Assembly (NCBI GenBank): GCA_026125795.1
Contig: JAHCKM010000004.1
Location: forward strand, 868,001-932,000
Direction: 5' to 3'
DNA from: Burkholderiaceae bacterium
Lineage (GTDB): Bacteria; Pseudomonadota; Gammaproteobacteria; Burkholderiales; Burkholderiaceae_C
DNA length: 64,000 bases
The notes under the pieces were generated by a model, which saw only the letters and a program-made list of their open reading frames with translations, was not told the DNA's origin and did no database searches. The stretch's first letter is position 1. Each line of letters opens with the position of its first letter. Shown piece after piece: positions 34,798 through 43,327 of this stretch. The position numbers and the translations under genes were made by a program.

Positions 34798-35745
34798 ATG
34801 CCTGAATCACCGCCGCACATGACGCGCCACTTCGACGACATCAGCCTCGGCAGCCTCGAACTGTTCTGCCTCACCGGCGATCTGCTCAGTTTCACCGCCG
34901 CGGCCAACGCCGCCGGCCTGACGCCGCCCGCGGTCAGCCGCACGGTGGCACGGCTTGAGGCGCGGCTCGGCGCACAGCTGTTCGTGCGCACCACGCGCAA
35001 GCTGCGTCTCACCGACGCCGGGCGCGCTTACCACGAACAATGCAAGCTCGCATTGACGCAACTGGTCGACGCCGAGCGCGAGCTCAGCGGCGAACAGGGC
35101 ACGCCGAGCGGCACCGTGCGCGTCAGCCTGCCCACGCCGTACGGGCACTTTCGCGTGCTGCCGCTGCTCGGCGCGTTCCGCGCCCGGTATCCGAAGATCG
35201 ACCTCGAGCTGCACCTGAGCAACCGCAACGTCGATTTTGCGGCCGAGAACTTCGACTTCGCGATCCGCGGTCGCACGCCGCCCGACTCGGGCCTTGTTGC
35301 GCGCAAGCTCGAGGACGCGGCACTGGTCGTGGTGGCGTCGCCGCAGTACCTGCGCCGCCGCGGCACGCCGCGGTCGGTGGCTGCGCTCGCCGGGCATGAC
35401 TGCATCCACTTCACGCTCCCGAGCACCGGGCAGATCGTCCCCTGGGTGCTGCGCGACGGCGGAACCGAAGTCGAACACACCGGGCGTGGCGCAATGCGCT
35501 GCCTCGATGACATCCTGGCGCCGGTGACCTTGGCGCGCGCCGGCGCCGGCATCGTGCAGACCTACCGCTTCATCGTCGAGCGGGAACTCACCGAAGGCGC
35601 TCTGAAGGAGATCTTGATTCCACACGCAGGCGCGTCGCGGCCGTTCTCGCTGCTGTTCCCGGCCAGCCGACACATGCCGCAGCGCGTGCGCGTGCTGATC
35701 GACTTTCTGATCGAGCAGCTCGGGCGACACCGGCACGCCGTGTAA
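34798..35745 (+). CDS. LysR-family transcriptional regulator
   Basis: A 315-residue regulator. The N-terminal winged helix contains SLGSLELFCLTGDLLSFTAAANAAGLTPPAVSRTVARLEARLG; the C-terminal periplasmic-binding-like domain starts near residue 95 (GTVRVSLPTPYGH). The VSRTV recognition helix is of the group that often controls short-chain dehydrogenases or tautomerases. The start at 34798 is uncertain; an ATG seven codons later is equally possible, with no clear ribosome-binding site for either. It diverges from the tautomerase/NTF2-like pair across 97 bp. Confidence 0.85.
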   Translation: MPESPPHMTRHFDDISLGSLELFCLTGDLLSFTAAANAAGLTPPAVSRTVARLEARLGAQLFVRTTRKLRLTDAGRAYHEQCKLALTQLVDAERELSGEQGTPSGTVRVSLPTPYGHFRVLPLLGAFRARYPKIDLELHLSNRNVDFAAENFDFAIRGRTPPDSGLVARKLEDAALVVVASPQYLRRRGTPRSVAALAGHDCIHFTLPSTGQIVPWVLRDGGTEVEHTGRGAMRCLDDILAPVTLARAGAGIVQTYRFIVERELTEGALKEILIPHAGASRPFSLLFPASRHMPQRVRVLIDFLIEQLGRHRHAV

Positions 35746-35832
35746 TCAATGATGTGCGGCTGCATGACTTCAACAGGCACGCCGCGCTGCCTAGCATCGG
35801 ATCATGCTCAACCGGAATCAAAGGATAGACCG

Positions 35833-36396
35833 ATGAACCCGCGCATCGTGATCGTGTACCACAGCGGCTACGGCCATACCGCGCGCGTGGCGCAGGCGGT
35901 TGCCGAAGGCGCCAACGCCGAGCTCGTGCGGATCGACGAGCACGGTGAACTGCCCGCAGCCTCCTGGGCGCAGCTCGACGCCGCCGACGCCATCGTGTTC
36001 GGCACGCCCACCTACATGGGCAACGTGAGCTGGCAGTTCAAGCGTTTTGCCGATGCCAGCTCCGCGGCCTGGACCACACAACGCTGGCGCGACAAGCTGG
36101 CCGCTGCGTTCACCAACTCGGCCAGCGTCGGCGGCGACAAACAGACCACGCTGTACAGCCTGTTTACGCTGGCGCAGCAGCAAGGCATGTTGTGGGTGGG
36201 CACCGGCCTGATGCCGGCCAACACCAAGGCGGCGCGGCGCGACGACATCAACTACCTGGCGTCGTTCGCCGGCCTCGGCACCGCCACGCCGGCCGATGCG
36301 TCGCCCGACGAGATGGTGCGCGGCGACCTCGAGACCGCGCGCCTCTTCGGTGAGCGCGTGGCCGCCACTGCGGCGCGCTGGAGCGCGGCCGCCTAG
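35833..36396 (+). CDS. Flavodoxin-family NAD(P)H-dependent oxidoreductase
   Basis: A 187-residue flavodoxin-like protein: IVIVYHSGYGHTARVAQAVAEG is the FMN phosphate loop, FGTPTYMGNVSWQFKRFADA and AAAFTNSASVGGDKQTTL are the isoalloxazine loops. It resembles WrbA-type quinone reductases and NADPH-dependent FMN reductases, though shorter in the C-terminal part. AAAGGA precedes the ATG at 35833. Its TAG overlaps the TAG of the convergent SDR gene in a shared CTAG. Confidence 0.85.
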   Translation: MNPRIVIVYHSGYGHTARVAQAVAEGANAELVRIDEHGELPAASWAQLDAADAIVFGTPTYMGNVSWQFKRFADASSAAWTTQRWRDKLAAAFTNSASVGGDKQTTLYSLFTLAQQQGMLWVGTGLMPANTKAARRDDINYLASFAGLGTATPADASPDEMVRGDLETARLFGERVAATAARWSAAA

Positions 36397-37121
36397 AACT
36401 TCTCGATCCACGGCCGCAGGTCGAGCTCGTGGGTCCAGGCGCTGCGCGGCTGCTGGTGCAGCAGCCAGTAGTTCTCGGCGATCGCATCCGGATCGAGGAT
36501 GCCGTCGCGCTCCTTGAGCGCGTAACGATCGGGGAAGTTCTCCTTGATGAACGCGGTGTCGATCGCGCCGTCGATCACGACGTGTGCCACGTGAATGCCC
36601 CGGGGCCCGAGCTCGCGCGCCATGCTCTGCGCGAGCGCGCGCAGCGCATGCTTGGCGCCGGCAAAAGCCGCAAAGCCGGCCGAGCCGCGCAGGCTCGACG
36701 TGGCGCCGGTGAACAGGATCGTGCCGCGGCCGCGCGGCAGCATCGCCTTGGCGACCTCGCGGCCCATCAGAAAGCCGGCGAGCGCGCCCATCTCCCACAC
36801 CTTGCGATAGACGCGCTCGGTGGTCTCCGCGATGCCAAAGCGCACGTTGGCGCCGATGTTGAACACCGCCACCTCGATCGGCGCGATGTCGCGCTCGATC
36901 GTCGCGACCAGCTCGGTCATCTGCGCCTCGTCGCGCGCATCGGAGCCGAAGCCGTGCGCCTGGCCGCCGTCAGCGCGGATGCGTTCGACGAGGGGCTGCA
37001 GCTTGTCGACGTGGCGCCGCGTGACGCAGGCGGTGAAGCCTTCGCGCGCAAAGCGCCGCGCGATCGCGCCACCGGTGGCGTCGCCGGCACCGATCACGAG
37101 AGCAGCTTTCGAATCCGTCAT
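36393..37121 (-). CDS. SDR-family oxidoreductase
   Basis: A 242-residue short-chain dehydrogenase with the Rossmann start ALVIGAGDATGGAIARRF. The usual NNAG reads NIGAN and the catalytic motif region reads FAAFAGAKHALRALA, where Tyr of YxxxK is replaced by Phe or Ala while Lys is kept. This unusual active site is typical of a subset of SDRs with atypical chemistry. It is the last gene of the minus-strand operon epimerase-IlvD-flavin reductase-SDR, 10 bases after the flavin reductase. Confidence 0.8.
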   Translation of the reverse strand: MTDSKAALVIGAGDATGGAIARRFAREGFTACVTRRHVDKLQPLVERIRADGGQAHGFGSDARDEAQMTELVATIERDIAPIEVAVFNIGANVRFGIAETTERVYRKVWEMGALAGFLMGREVAKAMLPRGRGTILFTGATSSLRGSAGFAAFAGAKHALRALAQSMARELGPRGIHVAHVVIDGAIDTAFIKENFPDRYALKERDGILDPDAIAENYWLLHQQPRSAWTHELDLRPWIEKF

Positions 37122-37131
37122 GTCGAGCGGT

Positions 37132-37797
37132 TCAGCGGTACACGCCATCCCACTCGGCGGGAAGCTCGGCGCTCAGGCCGTCGGGCGAGGCCAGCGGGCG
37201 GTTCAGGCGAAACACGGTATCGGGCGACACCGCGGCGTACTCCATGTAGCCCATGCGTGCGATCGGCCGCATGGCGCCGGTCTGCACCATGCCGTCGCGG
37301 ATGAAGGCATCGTCGATGTACACACCGATCACCTCGCCGAACACCACCGTGTAGGCGGCCTCCGAGTGGCCCGGCGGCGCGGGCAACGGCTGCACCTTCC
37401 ACAGCCTGCACTCGAGCGCCGCCGGCGACGCGGCCACGCGCGGCGCCTTGACAAAGCGCGACGGTGCGCGGTGCAGCCGCGTGAGCGCGAACTCGTCAAC
37501 CTGCGACGCCACCGGTGCCGAGCTCAGGTTCATCGCGTCGCGCAGGTCCCAGGTGGCCAGCGAGCAGGTGAACTCGCCGGTCGCCTCGATGTTGCTCAGG
37601 CTGTCCTTATGACCGCCCGATGAGAACATCACCATCGGTGGACGGTCACTCACCGCGTTGAAGAAGCTGTAGGGCGCCAGGTTCGCGCGACCGTGCGCAT
37701 CGACGCTGCCGATCCAGCCGATCGGCCGCGGAGCGACCAGTGCCTTGAAAGGGTCGTATCGCAGGCCATGGTCGCGCGCGCGGGCGTCGTAGTGCAT
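37132..37797 (-). CDS. Flavin reductase-like domain protein
   Basis: A 221-residue split-barrel FMN-binding protein: YDPFKALVAPRPIGWIGSVDAHGRANLAPYSFFNAVSDRPPMVMFS is the flavin-binding domain of the DIM6/NTAB family. Such proteins reduce flavin for a two-component oxygenase or modify a substrate directly. In an operon with a dehydratase and dehydrogenases the partner is unclear. It begins 12 bases after the IlvD-type gene. Confidence 0.88.
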   Translation of the reverse strand: MHYDARARDHGLRYDPFKALVAPRPIGWIGSVDAHGRANLAPYSFFNAVSDRPPMVMFSSGGHKDSLSNIEATGEFTCSLATWDLRDAMNLSSAPVASQVDEFALTRLHRAPSRFVKAPRVAASPAALECRLWKVQPLPAPPGHSEAAYTVVFGEVIGVYIDDAFIRDGMVQTGAMRPIARMGYMEYAAVSPDTVFRLNRPLASPDGLSAELPAEWDGVYR

Positions 37798-37809
37798 CGG
37801 CGCGCGCTG

Positions 37810-39549
37810 CTAATGGTTGTCCTTGGGCACGAACGCCCCGCGCTGGCCGACCAGGAAGTCGAGGTCTGCGCCTTCGTCAGCCTGCAGCACGTGATCGATG
37901 TACAGCTTCCAGTAGCCGCTGCTCAGCCGCGGCGTCGGCGGCTTCCATGCGGCGCGGCGCCTGGCCAGCTCCTCGTCGCTCACGTGCAGGTGCAGGCGGC
38001 GCTTGGGGACGTCGAGCTCCACGAGGTCGCCGTTTTGCACCAGCGCCAGCGGCCCGCCGGCGGCGGCCTCCGGCGCCGTGTGCAGCACCACCGTGCCGTA
38101 GGCGGTGCCGCTCATGCGCGCGTCGCTGATGCGCACCATGTCGGTGATGCCCTGGCGCAGGATCTTCGGCGGCAGCGGCATGTTGCCCACCTCGGCCATG
38201 CCCGGGTAGCCCTTGGGGCCGCAGTTCTTCAGCACCAGCACGCAGGTTTCGTCGACGTCGAGGTTGGGGTCGTCGATGCGCGCGTGGAAGTCATCGGAGT
38301 CCTCGAACACCACCGCGCGGCCCTTGTGCACCATCAGCTCCGGCGTGGCGGCACTGGGCTTGATCACCGCACCGCGCGGCGCCAGGTTGCCGCGCAGCAC
38401 CGCGATGCCGGCCTTGGCCTTGAACGGCTGCGCCATGGTCTTGATCACCGCGGGGTTGTCGTTGCGCGCCTCGGCGATGTTCTCGCGCACCGTCTTGCCG
38501 GTCACCGTCACGTGGTCCAGGTGCAGCACCGAGGCGATCTCCTTCATCACCGCGGGCAGCCCGCCGGCGTAGCAGAAGTCCTCCATCAGGTGCTTGCCCG
38601 AGGGCTGGATGTCCAGCAGGCACGGCATCTCGCTGGCCAGCCGCTCGAAGTCGTCGATCGACAGCTTCACGCCCAGCCGTCCGGCGATGGCGATCAGGTG
38701 GATCACCGCGTTGGTCGAGCCGCCGATGGCCGCCAGCGTGCGGATGGCGTTCTCGAACGCCGGGCGCGTCAGCAGGTCACCGATCAAGAAGTCCTCGTGC
38801 ACCAGCTCGACGATGCGCCGGCCGGCGTTGCGCGCGATCACGTTGCGCCGGCCGTCGACCGCCGGGTAGGCGGCGTTGCCGGGCAGCCCCAGGCCCAGCG
38901 CCTCGACCATGCTGGCCATGGTGCTGGCGGTGCCCATGGTCATGCAGTGGCCGTGGCTCCTGTGCATGCAGCTCTCGGCGTCGAAGAAGTCCTGCAGCTT
39001 GAGGGTGCCGGCGCGCACCTGCTCGCTCATCTGCCAGACCCCCGTGCCCGAGCCGAGCTCCTGGCCGCGCCACTTGCCGTTGAGCATCGGGCCGCCGGAG
39101 ACACCGATGGTGGGCAGGTTGGCGCTGGCCGCGCCCATCACCAGCGCCGGGGTGGTCTTGTCGCAGCCCATCAGCAGCACCACACCGTCGATCGGATTGC
39201 CGCGGATGCTTTCTTCGACGTCCATGCTGGCCAGGTTGCGGTACAGCATGGCGGTGGGCCGCAGCAGCACTTCGCCCAGGCTCATCACCGGGAACTCCAG
39301 CGGGAAGCCGCCGGCTTCGTAGACGCCGATCTTGACCTGCTCGGCAATCGTGCGGAAATGCGAGTTGCACGGGTTGAGCTCGCTGAAGGTGTTGCAGATG
39401 CCGATCACCGGCCGGCCGTCGAACTGGTCGTGCGGGATGCCTTTGCCTTTGAGCCAGCTGCGGTAGGCAAAGCCGTCGCGGTCTTGCCGACCGAACCATT
39501 GCTGGCTGCGCAGGTCTTGTGGGCGCTTGCGGGGTTTGGGGGTGGTCAT
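37810..39549 (-). CDS. IlvD/Edd dehydratase, L-arabinonate-dehydratase-like
   Basis: A 579-residue dehydratase whose length and motifs match bacterial L-arabinonate (and related pentonate) dehydratases. Putative 2Fe-2S cysteines are C61, C129 (LMGCDKTTP) and C202 (GHCMTMGTAST), with the same 68/73 spacing as the first enzyme. SDARMSGTAYGT contains the active-site serine region. It converts an aldonate to a 2-keto-3-deoxy acid. Overlap with the upstream epimerase-like gene is 4 bases (ATGA). The substrate could be arabinonate, xylonate or fuconate; the sequence does not decide. Confidence 0.9.
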   Translation of the reverse strand: MTTPKPRKRPQDLRSQQWFGRQDRDGFAYRSWLKGKGIPHDQFDGRPVIGICNTFSELNPCNSHFRTIAEQVKIGVYEAGGFPLEFPVMSLGEVLLRPTAMLYRNLASMDVEESIRGNPIDGVVLLMGCDKTTPALVMGAASANLPTIGVSGGPMLNGKWRGQELGSGTGVWQMSEQVRAGTLKLQDFFDAESCMHRSHGHCMTMGTASTMASMVEALGLGLPGNAAYPAVDGRRNVIARNAGRRIVELVHEDFLIGDLLTRPAFENAIRTLAAIGGSTNAVIHLIAIAGRLGVKLSIDDFERLASEMPCLLDIQPSGKHLMEDFCYAGGLPAVMKEIASVLHLDHVTVTGKTVRENIAEARNDNPAVIKTMAQPFKAKAGIAVLRGNLAPRGAVIKPSAATPELMVHKGRAVVFEDSDDFHARIDDPNLDVDETCVLVLKNCGPKGYPGMAEVGNMPLPPKILRQGITDMVRISDARMSGTAYGTVVLHTAPEAAAGGPLALVQNGDLVELDVPKRRLHLHVSDEELARRRAAWKPPTPRLSSGYWKLYIDHVLQADEGADLDFLVGQRGAFVPKDNH

Positions 39550-40520
39550 CGGGTGTAGGGAAACGTGGCCTGGCGATGGTATCCCTTGGCGCCGACCGCG
39601 CGCGCCAGCGGGCTGCGAAAGTCCCCGCCCGCGCGCAGCCGTTCGATCAGCGCGGCAAAGTCATGGCGCGGCCGCCACTCGAGCTCGCGGCGCGCGCGTT
39701 CATTGACGTAGACGCGGTCGATGGTCGGCACCATGGCCCAGCCGCGCCGCGCGTATTCGGCATCGCAGTCCGGCACGTGGCGGCGCACCACCGCAGCGGC
39801 ATCGCGGCGCAGCTCGGCGAGGTCGCTGGGTGTGAACGGCGTGGTGGCGCTGACGATGTAGCGTGCGAAGCCGATCTGGCGCGCCTTCTGGATCGCGAGC
39901 AGGTGCGCGTCGACCACGTCCTCGATGTCGACGCGGCGGTACAGGTACTCGCTCACCTTCAGGTTGTCGCCGTGGAACGCGCTGCGCGCATCGGCATCGT
40001 CGTCGTCCTCCGGAAAGAAGCGCGAGGTGCGCAGCACGATGCACGGCAGGCCGTGGTCGCGGTGCACCAGCTCGCACAGGTCTTCGGCCGCGACCTTGCT
40101 GGCGCCGTAGATGTTCTTGGGCACCGGCACCACGGCCTCGGTGATCCAGGCCGCCGGATCGCCGGCCGGTGGCACCAGCGCGCGGCCGAACGTGCTGGTG
40201 GTGCTGGTGAAGACGAACGCCTGCACCTGGGCGGCCACCGCTTCTTCCAGCAAGTTGAGCGTGCCGGTGATGTTGGTGTCGACGAAGTCCTGGCGGCAGT
40301 GCGTGACCACGTGCGGCTTGTGCAGCGTGGCTGCATGCAGCACCGCGTGCACGCCGCGCATGCAGTCGCGCACGAAGGTGCGATCGGCGATCGAGCCGAC
40401 CTGCTGCGTGAACGGCGACGGCAGCACGTCGACGCCGATCGCCTGGTGTTCCGAGCCGGCCAGCACGCGCATCAGCGCCTCGCCGAGATGGCCGGCGCTG
40501 CCGGTCACCAGAATGCGCAT
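39546..40520 (-). CDS. NAD-dependent epimerase/dehydratase-family oxidoreductase
   Basis: A 324-residue extended SDR: MRILVTGSAGHLGEALMRVL carries the TGxxGxxG loop and NIYGASKVAAED the YxxxK motif; VFTSTTSTFGR contains the catalytic Ser/Thr. It resembles uronate dehydrogenase-like and sugar epimerase-like members; first gene of an operon with an aldonate dehydratase, so oxidation of an aldose or uronate to the acid is plausible. AGGAG precedes the ATG at 40520. Confidence 0.85.
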   Translation of the reverse strand: MRILVTGSAGHLGEALMRVLAGSEHQAIGVDVLPSPFTQQVGSIADRTFVRDCMRGVHAVLHAATLHKPHVVTHCRQDFVDTNITGTLNLLEEAVAAQVQAFVFTSTTSTFGRALVPPAGDPAAWITEAVVPVPKNIYGASKVAAEDLCELVHRDHGLPCIVLRTSRFFPEDDDDADARSAFHGDNLKVSEYLYRRVDIEDVVDAHLLAIQKARQIGFARYIVSATTPFTPSDLAELRRDAAAVVRRHVPDCDAEYARRGWAMVPTIDRVYVNERARRELEWRPRHDFAALIERLRAGGDFRSPLARAVGAKGYHRQATFPYTR

Positions 40521-40542
40521 CGATCGACTCCTGTTGCGAAAG

Positions 40543-40575
40543 CCGGCGACGATAGCGCAAGCGTGCCGTCGCCGG
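40543..40575. promoter_or_regulatory. Inverted repeat in the divergent promoter region
   Basis: A perfect 9-bp inverted repeat, CCGGCGACG (40543-40551) and CGTCGCCGG (40567-40575), separated by 15 bp, lies between two divergent sugar-acid operons, 22 bases upstream of the epimerase-like gene. It could be a shared operator or a transcript hairpin. No regulator gene is adjacent. Confidence 0.4.
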
Positions 40576-40705
40576 GATGCGGCGCCGTCCGCAGATGCGC
40601 GATGCGCAGTGGCCGGCCCGAAGCGTCGTTCGTCATCGGCGAAACAGGCCAACAGGCGCGATGCGATACTGCGGCGCCGCCAAAGCACGCCCCAAAGGTC
40701 CGCTC

Positions 40706-41479
40706 TTGAGCCTCCACGCCGACACGTTTCGACTCGACGGCCGCGTCGCGCTGGTAACCGGCTCGTCCACCGGTCTGGGCCTGGCGATTGCGCGTGGGCT
40801 GGGCCAGGCCGGGGCCACCGTGGTGCTGAACGCGCGCAACGCCGGCCGGTTGCAGGAGGCCGCGGCGCGGTTGGTCGATGAGGGCCTGACGGTGCACACG
40901 CGTGTCTTCGACGTGGCCGATGTGCAGGCGGTGGATGCCGCGGTCGAATCGATCGAGCAGGACGTCGGGCCGATCCAGGTGCTGGTGAACAACGCCGGCA
41001 TGACGCGGCGCAAGCCCTTCACCGAACTCAGCGACGCCGAGTGGCACGAGGTGATGCACACCAACGTCGACAGCGCGTTCTACGTCGGCCGCGCGGTGGC
41101 GCGCCGCATGGTGCCGCGCGGGCGCGGGCGCATCATCAACGTCTGCTCGATCATCAGCGAGCTGGCGCGCCCGGGCACCGCGCCCTACGCCACCAGCAAG
41201 GGCGCGCTGAAGATGCTGACGCGCGCGATGGCGGTGGAGCTGGCGCCGCACGGCATCGCGGTCAACGGCATCGCGCCGGGCTACTTCAAGACCGAGCTGA
41301 CTGCGCCGCTGGCCAACGACAGCGCATTCAGCAGCTGGCTGGTCAACCGCACGCCGGCGCGCCGCTGGGGCGAGCCGGCCGAGCTGGCGCCGGTGGCGGT
41401 GTTCCTGGCCAGCGATGCGGCGTCGTACGTCAACGGCCATCTGTTGATCGTGGACGGCGGCCTCACCGCCAGTGTTTGA
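40706..41479 (+). CDS. SDR-family oxidoreductase (gluconate-5-dehydrogenase-like)
   Basis: A 257-residue classical SDR: VALVTGSSTGLGLAIA, NNAGMTRRKPF, and YATSKGALKMLTRAMAVELAP with Tyr and Lys of the YxxxK site, and the C-terminal VNGHLLIVDGG. Closest by motif to gluconate 5-dehydrogenase/2-deoxy-D-gluconate dehydrogenase-type enzymes. The start is a TTG at 40706 (LHADTFRLDGRVALVTG), with AAAGG 7 bases upstream; the upstream ATG at 40661 would add residues not seen in the family. It diverges from the epimerase/IlvD operon and is followed by a cupin protein. Confidence 0.85.
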   Translation: MSLHADTFRLDGRVALVTGSSTGLGLAIARGLGQAGATVVLNARNAGRLQEAAARLVDEGLTVHTRVFDVADVQAVDAAVESIEQDVGPIQVLVNNAGMTRRKPFTELSDAEWHEVMHTNVDSAFYVGRAVARRMVPRGRGRIINVCSIISELARPGTAPYATSKGALKMLTRAMAVELAPHGIAVNGIAPGYFKTELTAPLANDSAFSSWLVNRTPARRWGEPAELAPVAVFLASDAASYVNGHLLIVDGGLTASV

Positions 41480-41496
41480 GAGACACCGAACAACCC

Positions 41497-41880
41497 ATGA
41501 GCGTGTTCACCAAGACCATCCTGTACACCGGGCCCGATGGCCGCGCCTGCTGGCGCGAGGAATCGCTGGCGCTCACCGAAGGCAAGCCGCAGGCGCGGCT
41601 GTCGCCGCTGCAGCAAAGCGGCGGCTACCAGCTGCGCGAGAGCCCGGTGGGGTTTCGCAGCGAGTTCCACTGCACCGAGAACCCGCAGTGGGTGTTCATC
41701 CTGCGCGGCCACATGGAGATCGGCCTGCAGGACGGCAGCTCGCGTGTGTTCTCGCCCGGCGAGCACTTCTATTCGGCCGACGTCTTGCCCGCCGGCGCTG
41801 CGTTCGACCCTGCCCTGCACGGCCACTGGAGCCGTCAGGTCGGCAGCGAGCCGCTGGTGACGCTGTTCGTGCGCGGCTGA
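41497..41880 (+). CDS. Cupin-like protein
   Basis: A 127-residue single-domain protein with the cupin pattern FHCTENPQWVFILRGHMEIGLQDGSSRVFSPGEHFYSADV; histidines at FHC and RGH lie at metal-binding positions of the fold. It starts 17 bases after the SDR. Cupins in such operons are often sugar isomerases or lyases, or bind ligands; the role is unassigned. Confidence 0.75.
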   Translation: MSVFTKTILYTGPDGRACWREESLALTEGKPQARLSPLQQSGGYQLRESPVGFRSEFHCTENPQWVFILRGHMEIGLQDGSSRVFSPGEHFYSADVLPAGAAFDPALHGHWSRQVGSEPLVTLFVRG

Positions 41881-41922
41881 CCTGCCCTGTCGCGCGCGGC
41901 GCGCAGCGCGAGTGGCCGCGAT

Positions 41923-42168
41923 TCAGCGCTTGCGACGGACGGTGGACAGGTTGATGGCCAACGCTTGCACCACACCCGACACCAGCGCGCCTTCGGACGC
42001 GCGGGCATCCTGGCCCATCACGCGGGTGCACAGGTCGACCGCCGTGCGCAACTGCTTCTCGGTGAGACGAGCCGCCGCCGCGAGCCATTCGCGCTCCTGC
42101 TGTTCGTCGTAGGTTTCGGTTTCGGCCAGGGGGTCCGCCTTTCGTGTGGGAGGCGCACTGTCCCACAT
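41923..42168 (-). CDS. Hypothetical small acidic-helical protein
   Basis: An 81-residue frame: ETETYDEQQEREWLAAAARLTEKQLRTAVDLCTRVMGQDAR forms an amphipathic helical stretch, ending in a basic VRRKR. No family recognised. The ATG at 42168 is preferred over a longer frame; no good ribosome-binding site is visible. Low-complexity translation is not seen, so a real gene is plausible. It diverges from the D-cysteine desulfhydrase gene. Confidence 0.45.
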   Translation of the reverse strand: MWDSAPPTRKADPLAETETYDEQQEREWLAAAARLTEKQLRTAVDLCTRVMGQDARASEGALVSGVVQALAINLSTVRRKR

Positions 42169-42259
42169 CGGATCGTGCGACGCAAACGCAGCAGCCCGTG
42201 CGCGATTCGAGCGGCCGCGCAACGGGTGATACTGCACGCATCCCGTCGACGAGCCTGCC

Positions 42260-43297
42260 ATGGACCTTTCGCGTTTCGCCCGCCGCCGCTACACGCGCGG
42301 CGCCACGCCGATCGAACCGATGCCGCGTTTCTCGGCCGCGCTGGCGGCGAGTTGCCCCGGCGGCAGGGGCCCCGAGGTGTGGGTCAAGCGCGACGACCTG
42401 CTCGGCCTTTCGCCCGGCGGCAACAAGACGCGCAAGCTCGAGTTCCTGGTGGCCGACGCGCTGCACCAAGGCGCAGACACGCTGATCACCTGCGGCGCGC
42501 CGCAGTCGAACCACTGCCGCATCACGCTCGCGGCGGCGGTGAAAGAAGGCCTGCAGTGCCGCTTCGTGATTGAGGAGCGTGTGCCCGACAGCTACCACGA
42601 CGGTGCCACCGGCAACCACTTTCTGTTCCGCCTGTACGGCGTCGAGGCGATCACCGTGGTGCCCGGGGGCAGCGACATGGCCGCCGCGATGCAGGCGGTG
42701 GCCGACGAGCTCAAGCAGCAGGGCCGCAAGGGCTATGTCATCCCGGGCGGTGGCTCCAATGCGCTGGGCGGTCTCGGCTACGTGGCCTGCGCGCAGGAGC
42801 TGCAGCTGCAGGCCTTCGAGCGCGGCGTGGGCTTTGACGCCGTGGTGGTCGGCTCGGGCAGCTCGGGCACGCACGGCGGCTTGCTGGCCGGGTTCGTCGG
42901 CAACCGCATCGAAACGCCGATCATCGGCATTGGTGTCAGCCGTGACCCGGAGCAACAAGCGCCGCTGGTGCACGCCGAAGCGCAGGCGGTGAGCGACCTG
43001 CTGGAGCTCAACCTCAAGGTGCCGCGCGACGCGGTGCGCTGCATCGGCGGCTACTGGCAGCCCAAGTACTCGCTGCCCAACCGGCGCATGGTCGAGGCGG
43101 TGCAGATGCTGGCGCGCACCGAGGCCATCTTGCTCGACCCGGTGTACACCGGCAAGGTGATGGCGGGGTTGATCGGGCTGGCGCGCGCGGGGGAGTGGGG
43201 CGCGGGCCAGCGTGTGCTGTTCATTCACACCGGGGGCCTGCCGAGCCTGTTTGCCTACCAGCGTGTGGTGCTGGGACAGGACGACGTGGAGCGCTGA
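42260..43297 (+). CDS. D-cysteine desulfhydrase/ACC deaminase-family PLP enzyme
   Basis: A 345-residue fold-type II PLP enzyme. WVKRDDLLGLSPGGNKTRKLEFL contains the PLP lysine region, QSNHCRITLAAAVKEG the substrate loop, GYVIPGGGSNALGGLGY the phosphate-binding glycine-rich loop. Length and motifs match D-cysteine desulfhydrase and L-cysteate sulfo-lyase (CuyA) rather than 1-aminocyclopropane-carboxylate deaminase, but the three cannot be separated by sight. It would release sulfide or sulfite and ammonia, giving pyruvate. No linked transporter gene. Confidence 0.88.
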   Translation: MDLSRFARRRYTRGATPIEPMPRFSAALAASCPGGRGPEVWVKRDDLLGLSPGGNKTRKLEFLVADALHQGADTLITCGAPQSNHCRITLAAAVKEGLQCRFVIEERVPDSYHDGATGNHFLFRLYGVEAITVVPGGSDMAAAMQAVADELKQQGRKGYVIPGGGSNALGGLGYVACAQELQLQAFERGVGFDAVVVGSGSSGTHGGLLAGFVGNRIETPIIGIGVSRDPEQQAPLVHAEAQAVSDLLELNLKVPRDAVRCIGGYWQPKYSLPNRRMVEAVQMLARTEAILLDPVYTGKVMAGLIGLARAGEWGAGQRVLFIHTGGLPSLFAYQRVVLGQDDVER

Positions 43298-43327
43298 CGC
43301 GGCACCCCGGCGCGTCCGGCCGAGGGG

